Source: an uncultured Eubacterium sp. (lineage in GTDB: Bacteria > Bacillota > Clostridia > Lachnospirales > Lachnospiraceae). From it: a stretch of 64,000 nt of DNA. A program made the position numbers and the translations under genes. The stretch spans positions 1 through 64,000 of the forward strand of contig URKY01000004.1 of the NCBI GenBank assembly GCA_900548465.1. The letters run 5' to 3'. This document shows positions 8,778 through 18,075 of this stretch, in pieces. Position 1 is the first letter of the stretch, and the number at the start of each line of letters is the position of its first letter. The notes below the pieces were generated by a model. That model made no database searches, was not told the DNA's origin, and was given only the letters and a program-made list of their open reading frames with translations.

Positions 8778-9019
8778 TGTTACATCCATCATATTCAGAT
8801 TTAATGGCAGTTGCCAATAGTGAGGTAGAAGACGGCGAACAGCCGGTAGTACAGAGCAGATATTCAATTGTTATGGCTACATCAAAAAGAGCAAGACAGT
8901 TAATTGATGGTGCAGAACCATTGTTAGATAGCGATACTACAGGCAGAAAGCCTTTATCTATTGCCGTAGATGAATTATGTAATTCTAAAATTAGAATTAT
9001 AGGAGAAGACGAAGAATAA
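8777..9019 (+). CDS. rpoZ: RNA polymerase omega subunit
   Basis: Small subunit that helps assemble the beta' subunit of RNA polymerase. The 80-residue sequence begins MLHPSYSDLM and holds the omega core SRYSIVMATSKRARQL followed by KPLSIAVDEL. Start codon overlaps the gmk stop; the SD is AAAGGAG inside gmk. It is the last gene of the yicC operon, followed directly by a terminator whose stem begins in the stop codon. Confidence 0.95.
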   Translation: MLHPSYSDLMAVANSEVEDGEQPVVQSRYSIVMATSKRARQLIDGAEPLLDSDTTGRKPLSIAVDELCNSKIRIIGEDEE

Positions 9020-9041
9020 AGTGTCAAATGACACTTTTTTC
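9018..9041 (+). terminator. Terminator after rpoZ
   Basis: AAAGTGTCA (9018-9026) pairs with TGACACTTT (9029-9037) across a two-base gap and is followed by a T-run. It starts within the last codon of rpoZ. Confidence 0.8.
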
Positions 9042-9093
9042 TTCTGCTATGAGAAAATATTACTGATATAAATATCAAAAACAAGGAGAAGAT

Positions 9094-10422
9094 TTGAAGG
9101 TACTTTTTATTTCATTAGGATGCGACAAAAATTTAGTGGATTCAGAGCATATGTCAGGTATCCTTGCAAAAGCAGGATATGAATTTACAGACGATGAAAA
9201 TGAAGCAGATGTTATAATAATTAACAGTTGCTGCTTTATTCATGATGCAAAAGAAGAGAGCATAAATACTATTTTTGAAATGGCAAGATACAAAGAAGAA
9301 GGCAAGTGTAAGGCGCTGGTTCTGGCAGGATGTCTTGCTCAGAGGTATTACGAAGAAATAAAAAAAGAAATCCCTGAAATTGATATATGTATTGGAACAA
9401 CAGCTATTGACAGCATAGCTAAAGCTCTTAATGAGTTCTTTACCAAAGAACATAATATTCAGATAATCAATGATGTTGACTTATTATCGGGAATAAATGC
9501 ACCAAGAAATCTATCGACAATGGGAAGTTATGCTTATTTAAAAATTGCCGAGGGATGTGATAAGCATTGCACTTATTGTATTATCCCCAAAATTAGGGGA
9601 AATTACAGAAGTGTTGAAATGGAAGTGTTGTTAAAAGAAGCAAAGGAACTGGCAGACAGGGGAGTAAAGGAACTTATACTTGTAGCACAGGAAACTACAA
9701 TGTATGGTAAGGATATTTATGGAGAAAAAAGTCTTCATATACTTTTGAAAGAACTTGCAAAAATAGAAGGAATTTACTGGATAAGAATTTTATATTGTTA
9801 TCCTGAAGAAATATATGATGAACTAATTGATACAATAGCTTCAGAAAAGAAAATTTGTCACTATCTTGATATTCCGATTCAGCATGCAAGTGACGATATT
9901 TTAAAGAGAATGGGACGTAGAACTACAAACCGTGAACTTAGAGATATTATTGCAAAGTTAAGGGAAAGAATTCCTGATATAGTATTAAGAACAACTTTGA
10001 TTACAGGATTTCCGGGTGAAACTGAAGAAGACCACGAAATTTTGATGGATTTTGTGGATGAAATGGAATTTGAAAGACTGGGGGTATTTACCTATTCGGC
10101 AGAAGAAAATACACCGGCAGCTTCCATGGACAATCAGATTGATGAAGAAGTTAAAATAAAAAGAAGAAATGAAATAATGGAATTGCAACAGGACATTGTT
10201 TTTGATACATCAGAAAAGTATGTTGGAAAAGAATATGTTGCAATGATAGAAGGTAGAATATCTGGTGAAAATGCATATATGGGTAGAACATATATGGATG
10301 GTCCCGGAGTTGATAGCAATATATTTATTACAACTGATGAAGAACTGATGACCGGAGATTTTGTAAAAGTAAAGGTCACAGGAACAAATGATTATGATTT
10401 AATCGGTGAGTTAAGTCATTAG
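9094..10422 (+). CDS. rimO: Ribosomal protein S12 methylthiotransferase RimO
   Basis: Radical-SAM enzyme that adds a methylthio group to a conserved Asp of ribosomal protein S12. The 442-residue protein shows the three N-terminal Cys of the UPF0004 domain (C10, C46, C80), the radical SAM motif C155-x3-C159-x2-C162, and a C-terminal TRAM domain (about 372-440). I call RimO rather than MiaB from the start MKVLFISLGCDKNLVDSE, which is typical of RimO. The start is TTG at 9094, preceded by AAGGAG. pgsA follows after 12 bases, so the two are co-transcribed. Confidence 0.93.
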   Translation: MKVLFISLGCDKNLVDSEHMSGILAKAGYEFTDDENEADVIIINSCCFIHDAKEESINTIFEMARYKEEGKCKALVLAGCLAQRYYEEIKKEIPEIDICIGTTAIDSIAKALNEFFTKEHNIQIINDVDLLSGINAPRNLSTMGSYAYLKIAEGCDKHCTYCIIPKIRGNYRSVEMEVLLKEAKELADRGVKELILVAQETTMYGKDIYGEKSLHILLKELAKIEGIYWIRILYCYPEEIYDELIDTIASEKKICHYLDIPIQHASDDILKRMGRRTTNRELRDIIAKLRERIPDIVLRTTLITGFPGETEEDHEILMDFVDEMEFERLGVFTYSAEENTPAASMDNQIDEEVKIKRRNEIMELQQDIVFDTSEKYVGKEYVAMIEGRISGENAYMGRTYMDGPGVDSNIFITTDEELMTGDFVKVKVTGTNDYDLIGELSH

Positions 10423-10434
10423 ATTGGAGGGAAA

Positions 10435-10965
10435 ATGAATTTACCAAACAAATTGACAGTTTTCAGAATACTGTGCATTCCACTTTTTGTGGTATTTATG
10501 TTAGTTGACACAATTCCATATAACAATTACATTGCTGTAGGTATTTTTATAGTAGCAAGCCTCACAGATATGTTAGATGGAAAAATAGCAAGAAAGTATA
10601 ATCTAGTTACAAATTTTGGGAAATTTATGGATCCCCTTGCTGACAAACTACTGGTATCCGCGGCGCTTATATGCTTAAGTGGAACAAAGATACCGAGCTG
10701 GGTAGTAATTATAATAATCAGCAGGGAATTGTTTATCAGTGGATTTAGAACATTAGCTGCAGATCAGGGTATTGTTCTTGCTGCCGGCTGGTGGGGAAAA
10801 TTTAAAACAGCATTTCAAATGATTATGATTATTGTGCTAATCCTTAATATTCAAAATCAGATATTTGATATTATCGGTTGGGCTTTAATATGGATATCTC
10901 TTGCACTTACAATTATTTCTATGATTGATTATGTTGTAAAAAATATTCAGGTACTGAAAAATTAG
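10435..10965 (+). CDS. pgsA: CDP-diacylglycerol-glycerol-3-phosphate 3-phosphatidyltransferase
   Basis: Makes phosphatidylglycerol phosphate from CDP-diacylglycerol and glycerol 3-phosphate at the membrane. The 176-residue protein contains the full CDP-alcohol phosphotransferase signature: D45, D48-G49, A52-R53, G62, D66, D70. Four or more hydrophobic segments surround it. TTGGAGG precedes the ATG, 12 bases after rimO. The rimO-pgsA order is common in Firmicutes. Its product is the donor lipid for lipoteichoic acid synthases such as the LtaS-like gene at 21511. Confidence 0.95.
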   Translation: MNLPNKLTVFRILCIPLFVVFMLVDTIPYNNYIAVGIFIVASLTDMLDGKIARKYNLVTNFGKFMDPLADKLLVSAALICLSGTKIPSWVVIIIISRELFISGFRTLAADQGIVLAAGWWGKFKTAFQMIMIIVLILNIQNQIFDIIGWALIWISLALTIISMIDYVVKNIQVLKN

Positions 10966-10986
10966 CGAGATAAAAGGAGAGAGAAC

Positions 10987-12267
10987 ATGGCAACTTACAG
11001 TGAAATGAACAAAGAGGATTTACAAAAAGAACTTGAAGTGTTAAAGGAAGAATATGCAAAAATATGTGATGCAGACATTAACCTTGACATGTCAAGAGGA
11101 AAGCCGGGAGCTGACCAGTTGAAATTAAGTGTAAAAATGCTTGATATTTTAGACGCTGATTCAGATGTTAAGGCTTCAAATGGTATTGACTGCAGAAACT
11201 ATGGATTGCTTGACGGTATTCCTGAAGCAAAAAAAATGATGGCAGGCATTATGCAGACAGATCCGGAAAACATAATTATATATGGAAATTCAAGTTTGAA
11301 TGTTATGTATGATACTGTTTCAAGATCATTCACGCATGGTGTTATGGGAAGCACTCCTTGGTGTAAATTAGATAAAGTTAAATGGTTATGTCCTGTACCG
11401 GGTTATGACAGACATTTTGCAATAACAGAATTTTTTGGAGTTGAAATGATAAATATTCCAATGAATGAAGATGGTCCTGATATGGATATGGTTGAAAAAC
11501 TTGTATCTGAAGATGATGCAATAAAGGGTATCTGGTGTGTTCCAAAATATTCTAATCCAACAGGAATTTCATATTCTGACGAAGTAGTAAGAAGAATGGC
11601 AAATCTTAAGCCTGCGGCAAAGGATTTTAGAATTTATTGGGATAATGCTTACGCAATTCATCATTTATATAATGGTGAGCAGGATGAAATTCTTGAAATT
11701 ATGGAGGAATGCCGTAAGGCAGGAAATCCGGACATGGTATTTGAATTTGCATCTACTTCAAAGGTTACATTCCCGGGATCAGGTATTGCTGCAATAGCTG
11801 CTTCAAAAGATAACCTTGATTTTATAAAGAAACAGATGACAATCCAGACAATTGGTTATGACAAATTAAATCAGTTAAGACACGTAAGATTTTTCAAAAA
11901 TGTTGAAGGCGTAAAAGCCCATATGGAAAAACATGCTGAAAAATTGAGACCTAAATTTGCCACTGTTCTTGACGTACTTGAGAAGGAATTAAAACCTACA
12001 GGAGTTGGCTCATGGACAAAGCCAAATGGAGGATATTTTATTTCACTTGATGTTATGGAAGGTTGTGCTAAAAAGGTTGTTTCTATGTGTAAGGATGCAG
12101 GCGTTGTTCTTACGGGAGCCGGAGCACCTTTCCCTTACGGAAAAGATCCTGAAGACAAAAACATTAGAATTGCTCCATCATTCCCAACACCGGAAGAACT
12201 GTTGGAGGCAAGTAAAATTCTTGTTATATGTACAAAAATTACAGCAATTGAAAAACTTCTTGGATAA
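10987..12267 (+). CDS. PLP-dependent aminotransferase (MocR-type aminotransferase fold, AspD-like)
   Basis: Class I-type aminotransferase of the group often annotated as aspartate or alanine aminotransferase (Aminotran_MocR family). The 426-residue protein has the PLP lysine in EFASTSKVTFPGSG (K259), the YSNPTG block upstream of it, and DNAYAIHH with the conserved Asp. It has no N-terminal DNA-binding domain, so it is an enzyme and not a MocR regulator. AAAGGAGAGA precedes the ATG, 21 bases after pgsA, so it probably belongs to the rimO-pgsA transcript. Substrate is an inference; aspartate is the best guess for this subgroup. Confidence 0.82.
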   Translation: MATYSEMNKEDLQKELEVLKEEYAKICDADINLDMSRGKPGADQLKLSVKMLDILDADSDVKASNGIDCRNYGLLDGIPEAKKMMAGIMQTDPENIIIYGNSSLNVMYDTVSRSFTHGVMGSTPWCKLDKVKWLCPVPGYDRHFAITEFFGVEMINIPMNEDGPDMDMVEKLVSEDDAIKGIWCVPKYSNPTGISYSDEVVRRMANLKPAAKDFRIYWDNAYAIHHLYNGEQDEILEIMEECRKAGNPDMVFEFASTSKVTFPGSGIAAIAASKDNLDFIKKQMTIQTIGYDKLNQLRHVRFFKNVEGVKAHMEKHAEKLRPKFATVLDVLEKELKPTGVGSWTKPNGGYFISLDVMEGCAKKVVSMCKDAGVVLTGAGAPFPYGKDPEDKNIRIAPSFPTPEELLEASKILVICTKITAIEKLLG

Positions 12268-12292
12268 TAGGCAAAATAATATATAAGTAACC

Positions 12293-12320
12293 AAACCCGG
12301 CAGTAATTTGCCGGGTTTTA
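12293..12320 (+). terminator. Terminator after the aminotransferase
   Basis: AAACCCGGCA (12293-12302) pairs with TGCCGGGTTT (12309-12318), loop GTAATT, followed by TTA. The GC-rich stem is perfect, though the T-run is short. The 150 bases from here to the recA promoter hold nothing recognisable. Confidence 0.85.
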
Positions 12321-12476
12321 TGTGTCTGCAAATAAAATATAGGGAGTCATAAATATTGAAAACATGTTACAGTCATTGAATATCTAATAATATATAAAAA
12401 AAGTTCATTGTTTTTTTACAAAATATATGTTTCTTATTGGATGAATAAATATTATAATATAAAATGATTTTTGGTG

Positions 12477-12505
12477 TTGACAGATTGGAAGTTATATACT
12501 ATTAT
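12477..12505 (+). promoter_or_regulatory. Sigma-A promoter of recA
   Basis: TTGACA (12477-12482), 17-base spacer, TATTAT (12500-12505). The LexA box begins 10 bases downstream of the -10 element, so the repressor would cover the transcription start. Confidence 0.85.
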
Positions 12506-12514
12506 ATGAATATA

Positions 12515-12528
12515 CGAACATAAGTTCG
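12515..12528. promoter_or_regulatory. LexA (SOS) box of recA
   Basis: CGAACATAAGTTCG fits the Gram-positive LexA/DinR consensus (GAAC-N4-GTTC within CGAAC...GTTCG). It lies just downstream of the recA -10 element, predicting SOS induction of recA. No other LexA box was noticed in the window. Confidence 0.92.
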
Positions 12529-12579
12529 ATAATGTTAGAACGTGAGAATCGTGGACATTATATTAGAAAGGACAGTATC

Positions 12580-13614
12580 ATGAATAAAGAAGAAAAGTTA
12601 AAGGCATTAGATGCCGCTATATCACAGATTGAAAAACAGCACGGTAAAGGTGCTATTATGAAGCTTGGGGATTCAGGCAATAATATGAATGTAGAAACAA
12701 TACCAACAGGGTCATTAAGCCTTGATCTGGCATTAGGAATAGGAGGAATTCCTAAAGGAAGAGTTATAGAGATTTACGGTCCTGAGTCAAGTGGTAAGAC
12801 TACAGTAGCGTTACATATGATAGCAGAAGCACAGAAACAGGGAGGAGTGGCCGGATTTATAGATGCGGAACATGCTCTTGATCCTGTTTATGCAAAAGCT
12901 ATTGGTGTAGATATTGATAATTTATATATTTCACAGCCGGACTACGGTGAACAGGCGTTGGAAATTACTGAAACAATGGTAAGATCAGGAGCTGTTGACA
13001 TTATAATTGTTGACTCTGTTGCAGCCCTTGTTCCAAAATCAGAAATTGATGGTGATATGGGGGATAATCATGTTGGACAGCATGCAAGACTTATGTCACA
13101 GGCATTAAGAAAATTAACAGGTATTATGAATAAGACCGGATGTACAGTTGTATTTATTAACCAGTTGAGAGAAAAGATCGGAGTTATGTTTGGTAATCCG
13201 GAAACTACAACAGGTGGACGTGCCCTTAAGTTTTATGCGTCAGTCAGACTTGATGTAAGAAGAATTGAGACGCTTAAAGCCGGTGGAGAAATGGTTGGTA
13301 ACAGGGCAAGAGTGAAGGTTGTTAAGAATAAGGTGGCACCACCATTTAAGGAAGCTGAATTTGATATTATGTTTGGTAAAGGAATATCAAGAGAAGGAGA
13401 CATTCTTGATTTGGCAGCTAATAGCGGCGTTGTAATTAAGAGTGGCTCATGGTATGCATATAATGGAGAAAAGATTGGTCAGGGACGTGAAAATGCTAAA
13501 AAGTATTTTATGGAAAACCCTGCAATTATGGACGAGGTTGAGGCTAAAGTCAGAGAATTCTATATGCCAAAAGAAGATGAAGAAACAGAAGACGGAACTT
13601 CTACAGAAGAATAG
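12580..13614 (+). CDS. recA: Recombinase RecA
   Basis: ATP-dependent strand-exchange protein and LexA co-protease. The start at 12580 ([13 protein letters not shown]) is preceded by GAAAGGA at 12566-12572; the in-frame ATG at 12532 has no ribosome binding site and lies right after the operator, so it was not used. The 344-residue protein has Walker A GPESSGKT (67-74), the [13 protein letters not shown]alker B strand and the L2-loop region [13 protein letters not shown]. The C-terminus is acidic ([13 protein letters not shown]), as usual. A terminator separates it from recX. Confidence 0.98.
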   Translation: MNKEEKLKALDAAISQIEKQHGKGAIMKLGDSGNNMNVETIPTGSLSLDLALGIGGIPKGRVIEIYGPESSGKTTVALHMIAEAQKQGGVAGFIDAEHALDPVYAKAIGVDIDNLYISQPDYGEQALEITETMVRSGAVDIIIVDSVAALVPKSEIDGDMGDNHVGQHARLMSQALRKLTGIMNKTGCTVVFINQLREKIGVMFGNPETTTGGRALKFYASVRLDVRRIETLKAGGEMVGNRARVKVVKNKVAPPFKEAEFDIMFGKGISREGDILDLAANSGVVIKSGSWYAYNGEKIGQGRENAKKYFMENPAIMDEVEAKVREFYMPKEDEETEDGTSTEE

Positions 13615-13664
13615 GGATTTACTATTATAACGGTACCCGCAAGATAAATTGTAATAGTACAATT

Positions 13665-13692
13665 GAGGATGACAGATGTCATCCTCTTTTTA
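13665..13692 (+). terminator. Terminator between recA and recX
   Basis: GAGGATGACA (13665-13674) pairs with TGTCATCCTC (13677-13686), followed by TTTTTT. The loop is tight (GA), so the innermost pair is probably open. Partial read-through would explain lower recX than recA expression. Confidence 0.85.
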
Positions 13693-13738
13693 AAAAAGAT
13701 AGAAGGATTTTGTGAGAGAAAATGTCAGGAGTAATAAA

Positions 13739-14350
13739 ATGCATAAAGTGTTAAAAACTATTCCAAAAGGAAACCGTACACAGGTATTTGTTGATAATAG
13801 TTCATTCTTACTATACAAAGGTGAAATGCGAAAATATCATATAGAGCCGGATATGGAACTGGAAGACGAAACATATAGGGAAATTCTTGAGGTTTTATAC
13901 AAAAGGGCAAAAGAGAGAGCATTGTATCTGTTAGATGACAGTTATAAAACGGAAAAACAGATAAGGGATAAGCTTAAGGGAGGATGTTATCCTGAAAGCA
14001 TAATTAATAATGTTATTATTTATTTGACAGAGTATGGGCTTGTAGATGATTTGAGATATGCAAAATTATATATAGAATATAAATCTTCTTCGAAAAGCAA
14101 AAAGCAAATAGTTCAGGACTTATATGTTAAAGGCATACAGAAAAAAATAATTGATGAAGCGTTCGAGAAAAGTGAATATAGTGACGAAAAATCTCTGAAT
14201 AAGATTGTGGAAAAGAGAATATCAAGGTATAATTTAAATGATCCTAAAGATGTTCAGAAACTGTACAGGTATTTAGTGGCAAAGGGATACAGTTATAGTG
14301 ACGTGCGAAAAACAATAGAAAAGTATAGTGATGAATCATATTATGATTAG
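13739..14350 (+). CDS. recX: Regulatory protein RecX
   Basis: RecX modulates RecA filaments. ATG at 13739 is chosen because AGGAG (13727-13731) is 7 bases before it; an in-frame GTG at 13712 has only AAGGA at short distance. The 203-residue protein consists of the usual helical RecX repeats, for example RALYLLDDSYKTEKQIRDKL, followed by YGLVDDLRYAKLYIEYK and KGIQKKIIDEAFE. It directly follows recA, its common partner, behind a terminator and without a promoter that I can recognise, so expression probably depends on recA read-through. Confidence 0.9.
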   Translation: MHKVLKTIPKGNRTQVFVDNSSFLLYKGEMRKYHIEPDMELEDETYREILEVLYKRAKERALYLLDDSYKTEKQIRDKLKGGCYPESIINNVIIYLTEYGLVDDLRYAKLYIEYKSSSKSKKQIVQDLYVKGIQKKIIDEAFEKSEYSDEKSLNKIVEKRISRYNLNDPKDVQKLYRYLVAKGYSYSDVRKTIEKYSDESYYD

Positions 14351-14383
14351 GTACCAGAAAAGAAAAAGAGATGGAGGAAGTCT

Positions 14384-15472
14384 ATGGGAAAATTACAAAA
14401 AACACTAAAAAAGTATATTTTAATAACAATGCTTTTTTCTTTGGTTGTTTTACCTATTGAAGCTGTTATGGCAGATGAAACAGTTAAAGTAACTGAAAAG
14501 TCTACGGAAGAGATAAGTACAACAGCTAAGGAACAAATTAAAAAAGCAGAAAAAGAATTACCTGACAGGGTTAAGACTGTTACAAAAGGAAAAATCGTAA
14601 TTACAAAGATAACCTTAGAATCCAGAAGTGCAGTGAAAGTAGAATGGGGACTTAATGCTGCGGCAAAGGGTTATATTGTCTATAGAAGTACTGATGGAAA
14701 AAATTATAGTAAGATAAAAAAGATTTCTAATGGTAGATGCAGTTCCTTTACAGATAAAAAACTTGAATATGGCAAAGAGTATACCTATGCTGTAAGGGCT
14801 TTTGTTAAGTATAATGGAAAAAATTATTATAGTGTTTCGGATAAAAAAGGCACAACTAAAAAACTGAAGGTAAAGAAAAAGTACACTAAGGCATATACAT
14901 TTCTTTATGATATGGACAACAATAGAATAGAAAATGTACAGGCATTTCTTAAAAAGAAAGACTATTGCCTTAAAGTTAATCTTACACAAAATGTAATGAC
15001 AATATATGCGAGAGATGGGAAAAAAGGATATCGTATACCGGTGAAAGCATATTTATGTTCAGGTAATACCAGTGATAAAACAGGAACTTTTTCATTAGGT
15101 GTAAAATATAGATATAGAACATTGTTTTATAATAGTTACAGCCAATGGGCATCAAGAATATATGGTGCGATTTTATTCCATACAGTACCGTACAAAAGGA
15201 GTCAGGACCCAAACAGTTTAGATGCAAAACAATATAACTTACTGGGAACTTCAGCGTCCCATGGATGCATCAGACTGCAGTGCGTTGCAACAAGATGGAT
15301 AAACAAAAACTGTAAAAGTGGAACCAGGGTTGTTATGTACAAAAGTAAAAATCCCGGAGCATTGGGAAAACCAAAATTGGAAAAAATTCCAAAGTGGCAT
15401 ACATGGGATCCGACAGATCCAACAATGAAATATAAGTGTAAAGAACACGGATGCAATCACAAAAAAGTATAG
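14384..15472 (+). CDS. Secreted L,D-transpeptidase (YkuD) with fibronectin type III-like domain
   Basis: Putative cell-wall cross-linking or protein-anchoring enzyme outside the membrane. The 362-residue protein has a signal peptide (about 1-30, MGKLQKTLKKYIL...VMA), a basic Lys/Glu stretch, a fibronectin type III-like domain (about 75-155, AAKGYIVYRSTDGKNYSKI), and a C-terminal YkuD domain (about 190-325). The catalytic motif is S292-H293-G294-C295-I-R297, with an upstream FHTVPY histidine. After the domain comes a tail with CKEHGCNHKK, which could bind metal. GGAGG precedes the ATG. It follows recX by 33 bases, which may be read-through, not function. No clear terminator follows. Confidence 0.9.
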   Translation: MGKLQKTLKKYILITMLFSLVVLPIEAVMADETVKVTEKSTEEISTTAKEQIKKAEKELPDRVKTVTKGKIVITKITLESRSAVKVEWGLNAAAKGYIVYRSTDGKNYSKIKKISNGRCSSFTDKKLEYGKEYTYAVRAFVKYNGKNYYSVSDKKGTTKKLKVKKKYTKAYTFLYDMDNNRIENVQAFLKKKDYCLKVNLTQNVMTIYARDGKKGYRIPVKAYLCSGNTSDKTGTFSLGVKYRYRTLFYNSYSQWASRIYGAILFHTVPYKRSQDPNSLDAKQYNLLGTSASHGCIRLQCVATRWINKNCKSGTRVVMYKSKNPGALGKPKLEKIPKWHTWDPTDPTMKYKCKEHGCNHKKV

Positions 15473-15535
15473 AATATTTTTAAATATAATTATGTAATGT
15501 GACTGTTTAAAAATAATTCCATTCCACGTGATTAC

Positions 15536-15564
15536 TTGACATAACTTGGGTAATCAAGTAAAAT
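15536..15564 (+). promoter_or_regulatory. Sigma-A promoter of rny, with overlapping inverted repeat
   Basis: TTGACA (15536-15541), 17-base spacer, TAAAAT (15559-15564), 46 bases before the rny start. TTACTTGA (15532-15539) and TCAAGTAA (15554-15561) form an inverted repeat covering the -35 and part of the -10, so a repressor site is possible. Confidence 0.75.
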
Positions 15565-15610
15565 AGATTTGTTGTATTGTACAATGAAAACTAAATAAGG
15601 AGGTGCTCCT

Positions 15611-17164
15611 GTGGATAGTACTACTTGGATAATCATATGCATTATTTTAGTTGTAGTAGTTGCAGTAATTTCCTCATTAATCTCAGTAATGGTAAGAAAA
15701 AGCACTATTGAGAAAAAAGTTGGTTCAGCAGAAGAAAGATCTCGTGAAATAATTGATGAGGCTATTAAGACGGCTGAAGCCAAGAAAAAAGAAGCTCTTT
15801 TGGAAGCAAAGGAAGAAAATCTTAAGACAAAGAATGAGCTTGATAAGGAAATTAAGGAACGAAGAGCTGAAGTACAACGCTATGAAAAGCGAGTTCTTAA
15901 CAAGGAAGAATCGCTTGAGAAAAAGGCAGATTCACTTGATAAGAAGGAAAATAGTCTGAAGACAAAAGAAGAAGAATTGGCTCGGACTCAGGCTAAAGTA
16001 GATAAACTAAGTGAACAACGCGTACAGGAACTTGAAAGAATCTCTGGATTAACCTCCGAACAGGCAAAAGAACAATTATTAAAAACTGTTGAAGAAGAAA
16101 TTAAAATTGAAACTGCAAAATTAGTTAAAGAACTGGAAAATCAGGCAAAGGAGGAAGCTGATAAGAAGGCAAAGGAAATAGTTGTAAATGCTATTCAGAA
16201 ATGCGCAACTGATCATGTTTCTGAAACGACTATATCTGTAGTTTCACTTCCTAATGATGAAATGAAAGGTAGAATAATAGGTAGAGAGGGAAGAAATATC
16301 AGAACTCTTGAATCACTGACAGGTGTTGATTTGATTATTGATGATACACCGGAAGCAGTTGTTTTATCAGGATTTGATCCTATTAGGAGAGAAGTGGCAA
16401 GAATTGCCCTTGAAAAGTTAGTTGTAGACGGCCGTATACAGCCAACCAGAATAGAAGAAATGGTAAATAAAGCTCAAAAAGAAGTTGAAACCATGATTCG
16501 TGAGGAAGGCGAGGCTGCAACATTAGAAGTAGGTGTACATGGAATTCATCCTGAATTGGTTAAACTTCTTGGAAAGATGAAGTTTAGAACAAGTTATGGA
16601 CAGAATGCATTGAAGCATTCAATTGAAGTGGCACATTTATCAGGAATGTTAGCCGCAGAACTTGGTCTTGATGTGAGAATTGCAAAGAGAGCAGGTCTTT
16701 TACATGATATAGGTAAAGCAGTTGACCATGAAATGGAAGGAACACATATTCAGCTTGGTGTTGATCTTTGTAGAAAATATAAGGAATCAGCTACAGTTAT
16801 TAACGCTGTAGAAGCACATCATGGTGATGTAGAACCGGAAACTTTAATTGCATGTATTGTACAGGCAGCTGATGCTATTTCAGCAGCAAGACCTGGTGCA
16901 AGAAGAGAAACACTTGAAACATATACAAACAGATTAAAACAGTTAGAGGATATAACAAACTCCTTTGAGGGAGTGGACAAATCTTTTGCCATTCAGGCAG
17001 GTAGAGAGATTCGAGTTATGGTTATCCCTGAAAAAGTTTCAGATGCCGATATGGTATTAATGGCTAGAGATATTGCTAAACAGATTGAAGATGAATTAGA
17101 ATATCCTGGACAGATTAAAGTAAACATCATAAGGGAATCAAGAGCCATAGATTACGCAAAATAA
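15611..17164 (+). CDS. rny: Ribonuclease Y
   Basis: Membrane-anchored endoribonuclease that starts mRNA decay in Firmicutes. GTG start at 15611 preceded by AGGAGGTG. The 517-residue protein has an N-terminal membrane helix (about 5-27), a long charged coiled coil (about 35-200), a KH domain (about 208-270, [17 protein letters not shown]), and an HD domain with H336 and the H365-D366 pair (LLHDIGK). Length and order match B. subtilis RNase Y. It is monocistronic by its own promoter and a perfect terminator. Confidence 0.97.
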   Translation: MDSTTWIIICIILVVVVAVISSLISVMVRKSTIEKKVGSAEERSREIIDEAIKTAEAKKKEALLEAKEENLKTKNELDKEIKERRAEVQRYEKRVLNKEESLEKKADSLDKKENSLKTKEEELARTQAKVDKLSEQRVQELERISGLTSEQAKEQLLKTVEEEIKIETAKLVKELENQAKEEADKKAKEIVVNAIQKCATDHVSETTISVVSLPNDEMKGRIIGREGRNIRTLESLTGVDLIIDDTPEAVVLSGFDPIRREVARIALEKLVVDGRIQPTRIEEMVNKAQKEVETMIREEGEAATLEVGVHGIHPELVKLLGKMKFRTSYGQNALKHSIEVAHLSGMLAAELGLDVRIAKRAGLLHDIGKAVDHEMEGTHIQLGVDLCRKYKESATVINAVEAHHGDVEPETLIACIVQAADAISAARPGARRETLETYTNRLKQLEDITNSFEGVDKSFAIQAGREIRVMVIPEKVSDADMVLMARDIAKQIEDELEYPGQIKVNIIRESRAIDYAK

Positions 17165-17181
17165 ATAATCTACAGAAATAG

Positions 17182-17215
17182 AGGGAAATGTTTTAAAACA
17201 TTTCCCTATTTTTTA
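17182..17215 (+). terminator. Terminator of rny
   Basis: AGGGAAATGTTTT (17182-17194) and AAAACATTTCCCT (17195-17207) form a perfect palindrome followed by ATTTTTT. Confidence 0.9.
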
Positions 17216-17224
17216 TGGTATAAT
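17216..17224 (+). promoter_or_regulatory. Possible extended -10 promoter of proC
   Basis: TGGTATAAT matches the extended -10 pattern (TG-N-TATAAT), 41 bases before the proC ATG. There is no good -35 at the right distance, which is acceptable for extended -10 promoters. It begins directly after the rny terminator T-run. Confidence 0.55.
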
Positions 17225-17264
17225 TTAAGTAATGTGACTAAAAATATAAAAATGGAGGAAAAAT

Positions 17265-18059
17265 ATGGCAACAATAGGTTTTATAGGAATGGGTAATATG
17301 GGATACTCTATTTTAAAAGGGGTAAAATCAACGTTTTCAAATAATGAAATTGTATTCCATAGCAAGTCGAAAGAAAAGATGGACAAAATTCAGAAAGAAG
17401 AAGGAATAAAAGCTGTAGAAACTAATAGCGAAGTAATTGAAAAAGCAAAATATATTATTTTGGCCGTTAAGCCCCAGGTGTTTAACGATGTTGCTGGAGA
17501 GATTAAAGAAAGCGTAAAAAAAGATAGTGTTATAATTTCATTAGCTCCGGGATTTACTCTTGCACATTTGGAAGAGTTGTGTGGAACCAAAAGAATCGTA
17601 AGAACTATGCCTAATACACCGGCAATGGTAGGAGAAGGAATGACAGGGCTCTGTTATGATGAAAAGAATTTCACTGAAGAAGAAAAGAATATTATAGAAA
17701 ATATTTTTTCAAGTGTTGGAAAGATGAGCATAATTGATGAAAAACTCATGGACGCAGTTGTATGTGCAAGTGGAAGTTCTCCGGCATATGTTTTTATTTT
17801 TATGGAAGCGTTAGCTGACAGCATTGTAAAATGTGGTATGCCTAGAACTCAGGCTTATGAATTTGTAGCACAGACTGTATTAGGTTCGGCAAAACTTATG
17901 CTGGAAACCAATAAGCATCCGGGGGAATTAAAAGATATGGTATGTTCTCCGGGAGGTACAACAATTGCCGGAGTAGAGCAGCTGGAAAACAATGGATTTA
18001 GAAAAGCTTTGTTTGCAGCTACAAAAGCATGCTTTGACAAATGTAATAATATTAAGTAA
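17265..18059 (+). CDS. proC: Pyrroline-5-carboxylate reductase
   Basis: NAD(P)H-dependent reduction of pyrroline-5-carboxylate to proline. The 264-residue protein begins with the Rossmann motif IGFIGMGNMG, has ILAVKPQV in the middle, and the C-terminal signature SGSSPAYVF...SPGGTTIAGVEQLE. GGAGG precedes the ATG. nudF follows after 16 bases. No proA or proB is in the window. Confidence 0.95.
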   Translation: MATIGFIGMGNMGYSILKGVKSTFSNNEIVFHSKSKEKMDKIQKEEGIKAVETNSEVIEKAKYIILAVKPQVFNDVAGEIKESVKKDSVIISLAPGFTLAHLEELCGTKRIVRTMPNTPAMVGEGMTGLCYDEKNFTEEEKNIIENIFSSVGKMSIIDEKLMDAVVCASGSSPAYVFIFMEALADSIVKCGMPRTQAYEFVAQTVLGSAKLMLETNKHPGELKDMVCSPGGTTIAGVEQLENNGFRKALFAATKACFDKCNNIK

Positions 18060-18075
18060 TTAAAGAGGTTTGATT

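Noticed and set aside
10987-12267. Aminotransferase as a MocR-type transcription regulator
   Set aside because: No N-terminal winged-helix domain; the sequence begins directly with the aminotransferase part.
12532-12579. Earlier ATG for recA
   Set aside because: No SD, adjoining the LexA box, and not part of the RecA family N-terminus.
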